The notes under the pieces are model-generated. The model had not been told where the DNA came from and did not search any database. It saw only the letters and a list, made by a program, of their open reading frames with translations. The translations under genes were made by a program, and so were the position numbers. Below, one piece after another: positions 1 to 5,568 of a stretch of 6,502 bases of DNA. The stretch is from Clostridiales bacterium. Its GTDB lineage: Bacteria; Bacillota; Clostridia; Oscillospirales; Acutalibacteraceae. The stretch lies in contig JAHZIE010000101.1 in the NCBI GenBank assembly GCA_019419895.1, forward strand, positions 1 through 6,502. The letters run 5' to 3'. The stretch's first letter is position 1, and every line of letters starts with the position of its first letter.

Positions 1-1
1 C

Positions 2-640
2 GGGGAGGTAGTCTCGAAATGCGATATTGTATTTTTAGCGGTAAAACCGCAGAATTATGAAGATGTGCTAAAGGAGATTGCTTCTTCAGCTTCTGCAAAA
101 ACTGTTTTTGTTTCCATCGCGGCAGGGATTTCTACAGAATATATTTCCTCTCAATTAGGTTATGACGCCAAAGTGGTCCGGGCAATGCCAAATACGCCTC
201 TTCTGCTGGGTGAGGGAGCGACTGCGTTGTGCTGTTCTTCCCATGTGTCTAAGGAAGAGTTCGAAACGGTAAAACAAATTTTTGAGGCATCTGGAATTGT
301 CGCAGAGCTTCGTGAGGAGCAGATGAACGCTGTTATCGCGGTGAATGGAAGCAGTCCGGCTTATGTTTATCTTTTTGCAAAAGCCATTATAGATGCTGCC
401 AGCGATTGCTATGGGATTGACAGGGAGGTAGCCAAGAGACTGCTGGCACAGACTTTGATTGGCAGCGCAAAAATGCTGACTGAATCAGGATACTCACCGG
501 ATGAGCTGATCAAAATGGTCTCATCGCCTGGAGGAACTACGCTGAAAGCCTTAGACGCTTTGTACGATCATGATTTTCCTGGTGCCTTGAAAGATGCTAT
601 GGAGCGCTGCACAAAACGCGCGGAGGAGCTGGGGAAATAG
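2..640 (+). CDS. proC: Pyrroline-5-carboxylate reductase, 5'-truncated by the window edge
   Basis: Last step of proline synthesis: NAD(P)H-dependent reduction of 1-pyrroline-5-carboxylate to L-proline in the cytoplasm. The open frame reaches the left edge without a start, so about 212 residues are visible and the N-terminal Rossmann glycine motif is outside. Visible in order: CDIVFLAVKPQ, the end of the dinucleotide-binding fold; RAMPNTP, a family-conserved segment; AVNGSSPAYVY, at the start of the helical dimerisation domain; and near the C-terminus PDELIKMVSSPGGTTLKAL, which fits the P5CR signature (SSPGGTT core). The full protein would be about 265-270 residues, usual for the family. It precedes a sporulation gene by 71 bases with no obvious T-tract terminator between, so read-through into spoIIM is possible. 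The identification is secure. Confidence 0.96.
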   Translation, partial: GEVVSKCDIVFLAVKPQNYEDVLKEIASSASAKTVFVSIAAGISTEYISSQLGYDAKVVRAMPNTPLLLGEGATALCCSSHVSKEEFETVKQIFEASGIVAELREEQMNAVIAVNGSSPAYVYLFAKAIIDAASDCYGIDREVAKRLLAQTLIGSAKMLTESGYSPDELIKMVSSPGGTTLKALDALYDHDFPGALKDAMERCTKRAEELGK

Positions 641-668
641 CATAATCATTTTCTCCGGCGCATACATA
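640..668 (+). promoter_or_regulatory. Candidate sigma-E-type sporulation promoter for spoIIM
   Basis: A -35-like element GCATAAT (640-646) is followed by 14 bp and a -10-like element CATACATA (661-668). The mother-cell sigma-E consensus in Bacillus is roughly KMATATT, 13-15 bp, CATACANT, so the -35 matches 6 of 7 and the -10 misses only its last base. Transcription would begin near 674-677, about 36 bases before spoIIM. In Bacillus subtilis spoIIM is a sigma-E gene, which fits. The call rests on consensus matching by eye. Confidence 0.5.
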
Positions 669-669
669 T

Positions 670-700
670 CCTACCAAGATGTATTCAAAACATTGGTAGG
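670..700 (+). promoter_or_regulatory. Stem-loop overlapping the spoIIM ribosome binding site
   Basis: CCTACCAA (670-677) and TTGGTAGG (693-700) are perfect 8-bp inverted arms. Inside them TGT (680-682) can pair with ACA (690-692) across a two-base bulge, leaving the loop 683-689. The right arm supplies AGG (698-700) of the AGGGGGA Shine-Dalgarno (698-704) of spoIIM. No T run follows, so it is not a standard intrinsic terminator. It would form only in RNA that starts upstream of 670, such as proC read-through. A transcript from the candidate promoter at 640-668 would start inside the left arm. Confidence 0.55.
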
Positions 701-711
701 GGGATTGAAAG

Positions 712-1362
712 ATGCAGGAGACAGAGAAAATAAATGAATATGGTTTCTCGCCGCGTTTCACCGAGACGGTCAGGGATGTAAAAAATAATATCCTGATGAT
801 TGGAATGGCGTTGTTAATTCTTGCCGGTATGGCAGTCGGTGCCTTTCTCGCGCGGGATCCAGACTGCCTTTCCTATCAGGGGGTATCTTTTATTATAAAG
901 GAATATGCCGTTCAAAGAGGGGAACTGACTTTTTGGCAAAATTTTGTTTCCTCTTTGGAAGGAATATTTCCGTTCTTTTTGTCTCTCTTTTTCGGCGGTC
1001 TCTTTCTCTTGGGGGCAGTTTGTATTCCTTTCATCATGTTTTTCCGTGGTTTGGGCCTGGGCCTGGTTATGGGTTATTTATATGGCACCTTTGGATGGGA
1101 AGGTGTTGGGTATTCTGTCTGCCTTCTCTTGCCTTACTGCTTTTTAACGTCGGTCGCCCTGCTGTTTGTGGCGCGGGAGGGTATTCGTTTTTCCTTCCGG
1201 ATGGCGGGTCAGATGCTTCCATCCGGAAAACCTGCATCCTTGTGGCCGGCTTTCCGATTGTTTTGTGTCCGTTCTTTGATGCTCGCTGTCCTTATTCTGA
1301 TTGCATCCTTTTTGGATAGTGTCCTCGTTACTCTCTGTCATGGTCTTTTTTCGTTATCTTAA
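712..1362 (+). CDS. spoIIM: Stage II sporulation protein M-like membrane protein
   Basis: Predicted SpoIIM-family integral membrane protein. In Bacillus, SpoIIM works with SpoIID and SpoIIP in the mother-cell membrane to drive septal peptidoglycan remodelling and engulfment. The 216 residues match the roughly 214 of Bacillus SpoIIM. A short polar N-terminus (1-25) precedes hydrophobic segments at about 27-47, 86-112, 113-125, 131-155 and 187-212. The stretch FFGGLFLLGAVCIPFIMFFR and the following glycine-rich GLGLGLVMGYLYG resemble the conserved core of the family. The ATG at 712 has AGGGGGA seven bases upstream. The gene lies just before xerD; as I recall, spoIIM also lies close to ripX/xerD in Bacillus, which supports the call. 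Family members are divergent, so a generic SpoIIM/DUF95 membrane protein remains possible. Confidence 0.72.
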   Translation: MQETEKINEYGFSPRFTETVRDVKNNILMIGMALLILAGMAVGAFLARDPDCLSYQGVSFIIKEYAVQRGELTFWQNFVSSLEGIFPFFLSLFFGGLFLLGAVCIPFIMFFRGLGLGLVMGYLYGTFGWEGVGYSVCLLLPYCFLTSVALLFVAREGIRFSFRMAGQMLPSGKPASLWPAFRLFCVRSLMLAVLILIASFLDSVLVTLCHGLFSLS

Positions 1363-1387
1363 AGAGGAAGGGAAAGAAAACAACAAA

Positions 1388-2284
1388 ATGGATTACCTTG
1401 TAAAGTTCGAGGAATATTTATATTATCAAAAACATGCCTCCAGCAACACTTTGCAGTCTTATCTGCGGGATGTCAGATCTTTTTTATCCTATTGGAATGA
1501 CAAATCTGACAACTCTCCTATAAAAGAAGTAACAGCGGTTACGCTGAAAAGATATTTAGCGCACTTGGAGGAAGAGGGAAAATCCCGTTCCACACTTATG
1601 AGAGTGCTCGCATCTTTGCGTTGTTATTTCCAATTTCTCACATCAGAGGAAGCGGTTTGTTCAGATCCTACTAAGGAAATTCATTTGGACAGGGAAGAGA
1701 GAAAGCTTCCCATGATACTTTCAGAGGAGGAAATATCTCTGCTTTTAGCACAGCCAGAGGAGGAGGATTTGAAGGGGTGTCGTGACAAAGCCATGCTGGA
1801 GCTTTTGTATGCGACAGGTATCCGTGTTTCCGAACTGGTGGATTTGAATGTGGAGGATATTAACCTGCGGCAGAGCCTTCTTCTTTGCAGAAATGGAAAG
1901 TCTGAACGTTCCATTCCCATTTACTATGAAGCGGTCAGAGCGATTAGCAATTATATGATTAAGGTTCGCAATGGGATGCAGCTTCATTCTGACAGCGGAC
2001 ACGCCTTGTTTTTAAATTTGAACGGCCGCCGCCTTACCCGGCAGGGATTTTGGAAAATTGTCAAAGAATATGCGCAAAAGGCAAATATTCAAAAAGAAAT
2101 TACGCCTCACACCCTCCGTCATTCCTTTGCCATTCATTTGCTGCAGAACGGCGCCCAGCTCCGGGATATTCAGGAAATGCTGGGGCATGCAGATATTTCT
2201 ACCACCCATCTATATTCCCGCATGATGGACGGACATTGCCAACAGGTCTATCAGGAGTGCCATCCGCGGGCCAAAGCCAGATAA
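1388..2284 (+). CDS. xerD: Site-specific tyrosine recombinase XerD
   Basis: Tyrosine recombinase that, with XerC, resolves chromosome dimers at dif near the replication terminus. From the ATG at 1388 it has 298 residues, the usual XerD length. The N-terminal SAM-like core-binding domain is about residues 1-85 and the catalytic domain about 105-298. The catalytic residues are all visible and correctly spaced: R146 (GIRVSEL), K171 (NGKSERSIPI), H241 and R244 (HTLRHSFAIHLL), H267 (LGHADISTT) and the nucleophile Y276 (HLYSRM). The C-terminal HPRAKAR resembles the HPRA ending of Firmicute XerD. I chose 1388 because upstream starts (1301, 1340) lie inside spoIIM and add residues the family lacks; a GAGGAAGGG site (1364-1372) lies upstream at a slightly long spacing. 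It starts 25 bases after spoIIM, suggesting co-transcription. Confidence 0.93.
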   Translation: MDYLVKFEEYLYYQKHASSNTLQSYLRDVRSFLSYWNDKSDNSPIKEVTAVTLKRYLAHLEEEGKSRSTLMRVLASLRCYFQFLTSEEAVCSDPTKEIHLDREERKLPMILSEEEISLLLAQPEEEDLKGCRDKAMLELLYATGIRVSELVDLNVEDINLRQSLLLCRNGKSERSIPIYYEAVRAISNYMIKVRNGMQLHSDSGHALFLNLNGRRLTRQGFWKIVKEYAQKANIQKEITPHTLRHSFAIHLLQNGAQLRDIQEMLGHADISTTHLYSRMMDGHCQQVYQECHPRAKAR

Positions 2285-2302
2285 AAAAGGAGAAAGAAAA
2301 TT

Positions 2303-3268
2303 ATGGGACTATTTTCAGCAAGGTTTACAAAGCCGGGACCAGGCGTTTCCAAGGACGCTTCGCAAAAGAGAAGAATTGTTATTTTCTTTGAAATTTTCAT
2401 CCGAAAATTTTGGAAACTGTTGCAGCTGAACTTTCTGTTTATCGCGGCTTGTATCCCAGTTTTGGCTGTTTTTGTTTTGGTCAACCTTCTGCTTGAAGCG
2501 TTGTTTCCAGCCAATTTGCTGACACAGCTGATCGGATTAATGCCCCTGAGCCTTTTTTCCCTTCCTGTGCTTGGAATGGTTTATATCTGCAGGAATTTCG
2601 CAAGAGAAGAGCATGCCTTTTTGTGGCATGACTTTATTGATCAAATAAAAAAGAACTGGAAAAAAGGCGCTCTGCACGGTTTGGTCACCTTTTTGGTATC
2701 TTACTTTGCTGTTTTTTCAGCAATGTTTTATTTCCAAAAAGCTTCCGAGGGCTTTTTCTGGTTAATTCCGGCAATTCTGGCGGTGCTCCTGCTGGTGGTT
2801 TTCCTCTTTATGCAGTATTATGTTTATACGCTGATTATCACCTTTGATTTAAGTTATAAAAATATTTTGAAAAATGCAGCGATTTTCTCTGTTGCCGGTT
2901 TTTTGAGAAATCTGTGTCTCTCCATTTTTATTGTGCCGATTTGGGGACTTGTCTTTCTTTGTCTTATGGGGCCTATGTTTGAAACCCTCATTCCCGGCGC
3001 CAGCGGGCTTTTCCTTTTGCCTTTGCCCTTTATTATCTTTGGCATGTGTTCCTTGACCTGCTTTATCGTCTGCTTTGTCACTTATCCGTTGATTTCCAGG
3101 TATATGATTGAGCCGGTTTACAGTAAAGAGGCCGCAAATGCGCCCCGTCCGGATGATCATTATCATCCCATTGAAGACAAAGAAACGGAATATGTCTTTG
3201 AAAACGGCAGGCTCATCAAAAAATCAGCCGCTGAAGTGGAACAGGTTTTTGATGATGAAGTAAAATAA
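2303..3268 (+). CDS. DUF624 (YesL-like) six-helix membrane protein
   Basis: Membrane protein of unknown function with hallmarks of the DUF624/YesL family as found in Clostridia. The N-terminus carries MGLFS, then KPGPGVSKDA (10-19), and an amphipathic FFEIFIRKFWKLLQLN stretch (28-43) leading into the first helix. Hydrophobic segments lie near 42-66, 74-96, 122-145, 151-175, 201-225 and 233-265. The cytoplasmic-type motif REEHAFLWHDF (101-111) and SYKNILKNA (184-192) are typical of the family. A charged tail of about 50 residues (272-321), rich in Asp, Glu and Lys, follows the last helix. AGGAG lies 10 bases before the ATG and the gene starts 18 bases after xerD, so it is probably the last gene of that operon. 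Some relatives sit near sugar-transport genes, but nothing here points to a substrate. Confidence 0.82.
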   Translation: MGLFSARFTKPGPGVSKDASQKRRIVIFFEIFIRKFWKLLQLNFLFIAACIPVLAVFVLVNLLLEALFPANLLTQLIGLMPLSLFSLPVLGMVYICRNFAREEHAFLWHDFIDQIKKNWKKGALHGLVTFLVSYFAVFSAMFYFQKASEGFFWLIPAILAVLLLVVFLFMQYYVYTLIITFDLSYKNILKNAAIFSVAGFLRNLCLSIFIVPIWGLVFLCLMGPMFETLIPGASGLFLLPLPFIIFGMCSLTCFIVCFVTYPLISRYMIEPVYSKEAANAPRPDDHYHPIEDKETEYVFENGRLIKKSAAEVEQVFDDEVK

Positions 3269-3341
3269 AGGACGAATAGCATAGTTGGAATGGACACTCT
3301 CTTTTCCAAAACCAAATACTCTTAAATAAATAAAGAAACAA

Positions 3342-3368
3342 TGCCCGCGCCGAATTTCGGCGCGGGCA
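3342..3368. terminator. Bidirectional GC-rich intrinsic terminator
   Basis: A perfect 11-bp stem, TGCCCGCGCCG (3342-3352) against CGGCGCGGGCA (3358-3368), has a 5-base AATTT loop. Read on the minus strand it is followed by TTGTTTCTTTATTTATTT, a good T-rich tail, and lies 22 bases past the stop of the cysteine-rich gene. Read on the plus strand the tail is GATTTGTT, weaker, and it lies 73 bases past the DUF624 stop. It sits exactly between two converging genes. Confidence 0.9.
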
Positions 3369-3390
3369 GATTTGTTCCGCCGTATGAAAC

Positions 3391-4215
3391 TTATTTGTTG
3401 CCGCAGCCACAGCCGCAGTTATCGTCGACGTCACACAGCTTCGGAGGGAAAAATTCGTTGGTGGGGAAATCTAGCTTGCGGAAAATCTCGCATGGGTTGT
3501 CAGAGGTGGCGACACATTCCTTATCCGGAATGCAGAAATCATAAGCGGGAATCAGCATAGGAACATCCCGGACGATTTGAATAATAGTAAACAGGCCTAT
3601 AGTCACATAAACATGCTTTTTCGGATTGACACAGTTAAAGGAGCCATTAAATGTTTGGCAGATTTTTTCCGGGATGTTGCAGCAGCATGGATCACAGCAG
3701 GCGTGGGCGTCGCATACCTTGGCAGACAGTCCAATAGGTTCCGCCACCTGCATCACGGCCTTCGGAATGGAGGCTGTGGGAAGGCTGATACCGTCACCGC
3801 AGCAGCAGTCATCAACACCATTGGAGGTAAATACCTTTACATTTCCTTCGCTTCCGTAAAGAATGACCTTTTTGTTGAAGGAGGCCGCGCCGCATACAAT
3901 CTGGCAGGGAGCGGTGGGGGACGCCATGGTTTCCAGTGTAACCTTAAAGAAGAAGGTTAAATCAACGGAATAAAAACCACGGTTAAAAGTAACCGGCTCC
4001 AAACATAAGTATGCGCAGATAATCTCAATTTTCTTAATCCTAACATTTGTCGCCTGATCTACAATCAGCTGTTGGTTATCAGGGAAATACACCCGCAGAT
4101 CCTCAATACAATCCTTATCACTGCAGGAATCATAAATTCTCTGCGCGTTGATGCAAACTGCTTCTTTGAAACATCCTTCATTTATATTTTCCTGAATGGG
4201 ATGTCTGTTATCCAT
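3391..4215 (-). CDS. Cysteine-rich protein, candidate spore-surface protein
   Basis: I cannot assign a named family; similar proteins appear in Clostridia as hypotheticals. It has 274 residues and 26 cysteines (9.5%), with no signal peptide and no membrane helix. Residues 15-36 hold four cysteines (C15, C21, C31, C36). About 50-125 alternates polar and hydrophobic residues like beta strands, with TFNRGFYSVDLTFFFKVTLE and KVILYGSEGNVKVF. Cysteine clusters follow: C137-C139 (CCC), C173-C174 with C177-C179 (CCDPCCC), and a DNCGCGCGNK tail (C267, C269, C271). The ATG has a perfect AGGAGG (4223-4228) seven bases upstream, implying strong translation. A mother-cell-type promoter candidate lies just upstream and a terminator just downstream, so it is monocistronic. 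Spore coat or exosporium cross-linking is my inference; metal binding is the alternative. Confidence 0.85.
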   Translation of the reverse strand: MDNRHPIQENINEGCFKEAVCINAQRIYDSCSDKDCIEDLRVYFPDNQQLIVDQATNVRIKKIEIICAYLCLEPVTFNRGFYSVDLTFFFKVTLETMASPTAPCQIVCGAASFNKKVILYGSEGNVKVFTSNGVDDCCCGDGISLPTASIPKAVMQVAEPIGLSAKVCDAHACCDPCCCNIPEKICQTFNGSFNCVNPKKHVYVTIGLFTIIQIVRDVPMLIPAYDFCIPDKECVATSDNPCEIFRKLDFPTNEFFPPKLCDVDDNCGCGCGNK

Positions 4216-4260
4216 ATTGAATCCTCCTGTCAGAGTGAGTGAAAAATGAATTTCAATATC

Positions 4261-4288
4261 ATCTTATGGAAAATAGAAAATAATGTGA
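4261..4288 (-). promoter_or_regulatory. Candidate mother-cell (sigma-E/sigma-K) promoter of the cysteine-rich gene
   Basis: Read on the minus strand, TCACATT (4288-4282) is followed by 13 bp and CATAAGAT (4268-4261). This matches a sigma-E -35 in 6 of 7 positions and the -10 in its CATA start and final T. The same bases also read as sigma-K-like: AC, 16 bp, CATAAGATG, against AC, 16-17 bp, CATANNNTA. The start would fall near 4250-4256, giving a leader of about 38 bases that contains AGGAGG. The two sigma factors cannot be separated by eye. Confidence 0.42.
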
Positions 4289-4294
4289 CATAAA

Positions 4295-4323
4295 GACAAA
4301 AAATTAATTTCTTGTTTTTTGTC
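4295..4323. repeat. Perfect 9-bp inverted repeat in the divergent spacer
   Basis: GACAAAAAA (4295-4303) and TTTTTTGTC (4315-4323) are exact reverse complements around an 11-base AT-rich centre. The repeat lies just upstream of the -35 candidate of the cysteine-rich gene (4282-4288) and about 60 bases before the rightward candidate promoter. It could be a regulator binding site or an extruding AT-rich hairpin. The stem is too A/T-rich to be a convincing terminator. Confidence 0.5.
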
Positions 4324-4332
4324 CCGCTAAAA

Positions 4333-4375
4333 TTTTTCTTTTTCCAAATTTAGGAAGCGTTTAAGGGAAGAAAAA
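4333..4375. repeat. Second, weaker inverted repeat in the divergent spacer
   Basis: TTTTTCTT (4333-4340) and AAGAAAAA (4368-4375) are exact 8-bp complements 27 bases apart. The composition is homopolymer-like and such pairs arise by chance in AT-rich spacers, so function is doubtful. Together with the repeat at 4295-4323 it leaves little of 4295-4375 outside inverted repeats. Confidence 0.25.
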
Positions 4376-4384
4376 CCAAAAAAT

Positions 4385-4415
4385 TGTATGGATTTCTTCC
4401 ATAAGGGACAAACTA
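4385..4415 (+). promoter_or_regulatory. Candidate forespore-type (sigma-F/G) promoter of the small gene
   Basis: TGTATG (4385-4390), 18 bp, then CAAACTA (4409-4415). The Bacillus sigma-G pattern is roughly a GYATR-type -35, 17-18 bp, and CATAMTA, so the -10 matches 6 of 7 and the -35 core fits. The start would be near 4421, about 50 bases before the TTG start of the small gene. No good vegetative promoter is seen for this gene. The match is short and could be chance. Confidence 0.3.
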
Positions 4416-4456
4416 AGGTTGTGTCATCCGGTTCCCGGAGAGGCATAATGAGAAAA

Positions 4457-4473
4457 GGGAGGTATTGTGATTG
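4457..4473 (+). promoter_or_regulatory. Ribosome binding site that fixes a TTG start
   Basis: GGGAGG (4457-4462) is followed by 8 bases and TTG (4471-4473). The codon just before the TTG (4468-4470) is an in-frame TGA, so no earlier start is possible in this frame. The nearby ATG at 4448 and GTG at 4467 are in other frames, and the GTG frame closes within 13 codons. Confidence 0.75.
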
Positions 4474-4641
4474 GAAAAGTACCGCGATTTGTATCAGCTC
4501 ATTGAAAAGGACTCCGCGGCCTGTGAATATTATTATTCACTGCCGGAATATGTAAGAAGCTCCATGAAAGAACGCTCCGATGGAGTCAACTCCTTTGAGA
4601 GCCTGCGCCACTATGCTGAAAATCTTACCAAGGGGGAGTAA
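4471..4641 (+). CDS. Small 56-residue protein with TTG start, unknown function
   Basis: Short gene easily missed because of its length and TTG start. The translation begins MEKYRDLYQL, continues EKDSAACEYYYSLPEYVRSS (residues 12-31) and ends with ESLRHYAENLTKGE (43-56). It has no membrane segment or signal peptide, one cysteine (C18) and a charged, mostly helical look: a helix before the SLPEYV turn and another near the C-terminus. I do not recognise a named family, although the LPEYV and LRHYAENL segments look like genuine conserved sequence rather than random coding. Support comes from the strong GGGAGG eight bases before the start, its position in an otherwise empty gap, and a hairpin just after the stop. 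It diverges from the cysteine-rich gene, and a sigma-F/G-like promoter candidate lies upstream, so a sporulation role is possible but unproven. Confidence 0.7.
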   Translation: MEKYRDLYQLIEKDSAACEYYYSLPEYVRSSMKERSDGVNSFESLRHYAENLTKGE

Positions 4642-4655
4642 GCGGATCCTTTCCG

Positions 4656-4680
4656 GCGGGAGACCTAGAAGGTTTCCCGC
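4656..4680 (+). terminator. Hairpin after the small gene, weak or factor-dependent terminator
   Basis: GCGGGAGACC (4656-4665) pairs with GGTTTCCCGC (4671-4680), ten base pairs including one G·T, around a TAGAA loop. It lies 15 bases past the stop at 4641. The following bases TCCTAATTGCT lack a T tract, so it would terminate poorly alone. It separates the small gene from the thyX promoter. Being nearly palindromic, it has no T-rich tail on the minus strand either. Confidence 0.5.
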
Positions 4681-4707
4681 TCCTAATTGCTAAGTTGCAG
4701 GAAATAA

Positions 4708-4736
4708 TTGAATTTTTGTTTTATTCTTGCTATAAT
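4708..4736 (+). promoter_or_regulatory. Vegetative sigma-A promoter of thyX-tmk, extended -10
   Basis: TTGAAT (4708-4713), exactly 17 bp, and a perfect TATAAT (4731-4736) preceded by TGC (4728-4730), an extended -10. Transcription would start near 4743, giving a leader of about 38 bases before the thyX ATG. This is the clearest promoter in the window and fits a housekeeping nucleotide-synthesis operon. Confidence 0.85.
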
Positions 4737-4780
4737 ATATAAGATTATTTTTAGAAAATTTGGAAAGAAGAGGATCTCCA

Positions 4781-5554
4781 ATGGCTAAGGTAACACTTTT
4801 ATCCTATACACCTGAACCGGAAAAGGCCATCGCCTGCGCCGCAAAGCTTTGTTATTCCCCTTCCGGCATTGATACCATCCGGGACGGGCTCACGGAGGAA
4901 AAGGTTGCCTCCTTTGTCGATATGCTTGCTGAGATTGGGCATGAAAGCCCCATTGAGCATGCGAGCTTTACCTTTGGCATTGAAGGGGTTTCCCGCTCCC
5001 TTTTAGCGCAGATTACACGTCACAGGCTTGCGTCTTACAGCGTCCAAAGCCAGAGATATGTGAAAGAAAAGATGTTTGATTATGTCATTCCTCCTGAAAT
5101 CGCTGATATTCCTGAGGCAAAAGAGCTTTTTATCCATACGATGGAAGAGGATCAAAGGCGGTATGAACATCTGACAGATTTGCTGAAGGAGAAGTATATC
5201 TCCCAGATGAAGGAAGAGGGCAGGCAGGTGGATGAGCGGGCCGCTGAAAAAAGGGCAATTGAGGACGCCCGTTTTGTTTTGCCTAACGCCTGCACAACAA
5301 AGCTTATCTGTACAATGAACGCCCGCAGCCTGATGAATTTCTTTGCTCATCGCTGCTGCAACCGCGCTCAATGGGAAATCAGAGATGTGGCGAATGAAAT
5401 GCTTCGGCTGGTGCTTCAGGCTGCGCCTCATCTCTTTAAAAACGCCGGGCCTGGATGCCTGAGAGGAAAGTGCCCGGAGGGGAAAATGTCCTGCGGAAAA
5501 ATGGAAGAAGTCCGCGCATATTTTAAAAAGATGAAGGAAACAGCGGATAAATAA
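4781..5554 (+). CDS. thyX: Flavin-dependent thymidylate synthase ThyX
   Basis: FAD-dependent synthase making dTMP from dUMP, with methylenetetrahydrofolate as carbon donor and NADPH as reductant; it replaces ThyA. It has 257 residues. Family features in order: GHESPIEHASFTF (53-65); the ThyX motif RHR plus seven residues plus S (R80-H81-R82 and S90, in RHRLASYSVQSQRY); LPNACTTKL (167-175); and NARSLMNFFAHR followed by AQWEIR (180-201), the substrate- and flavin-binding region. A charged helical insert spans about 117-160. The tail holds C226, C231 and C238 in GCLRGKCPEGKMSCG. The ATG at 4781 has AAGAGGA six bases upstream; an in-frame TTG at 4760 lies before this site and is rejected. First gene of an operon with tmk. 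Confidence 0.95.
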   Translation: MAKVTLLSYTPEPEKAIACAAKLCYSPSGIDTIRDGLTEEKVASFVDMLAEIGHESPIEHASFTFGIEGVSRSLLAQITRHRLASYSVQSQRYVKEKMFDYVIPPEIADIPEAKELFIHTMEEDQRRYEHLTDLLKEKYISQMKEEGRQVDERAAEKRAIEDARFVLPNACTTKLICTMNARSLMNFFAHRCCNRAQWEIRDVANEMLRLVLQAAPHLFKNAGPGCLRGKCPEGKMSCGKMEEVRAYFKKMKETADK

Positions 5555-5568
5555 AGGGGAATGAATGA

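Noticed and set aside
933..1319. Overlapping plus-strand open frame of 128 codons inside spoIIM
   Set aside because: Out-of-frame shadow of a membrane-protein gene; no ribosome site and no recognisable protein.
1301..1387. Earlier start for xerD
   Set aside because: It would add 29 residues that XerD proteins lack and overlap spoIIM; the start at 1388 gives the standard 298 residues.
2050..2391. Plus-strand open frame across the xerD-DUF624 junction
   Set aside because: It overlaps the XerD catalytic end and the DUF624 start, both well supported, and has low-quality sequence.
3285..3309. TTGGAA/TTCCAA inverted repeat after the DUF624 gene
   Set aside because: Only six base pairs with a 13-base loop; the GC-rich hairpin at 3342 explains termination better.
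3577..3960. Plus-strand open frame of 127 codons opposite the cysteine-rich gene
   Set aside because: Antisense shadow. The minus-strand frame has the perfect AGGAGG, the terminator and a coherent protein.
4444..4449. CATAAT as a vegetative -10 for the small gene
   Set aside because: The nearest -35-like TTGTGT is 19 bp away, and the start would fall in the ribosome site.
4448..4555. ATG open frame of 35 codons overlapping the small gene
   Set aside because: No ribosome site before the ATG; the GGGAGG lies inside it and serves the TTG frame.
4760..4780. TTG start seven codons upstream in thyX
   Set aside because: It lies before the ribosome site (4768-4774) and adds MERRGSP, unlike ThyX N-termini.
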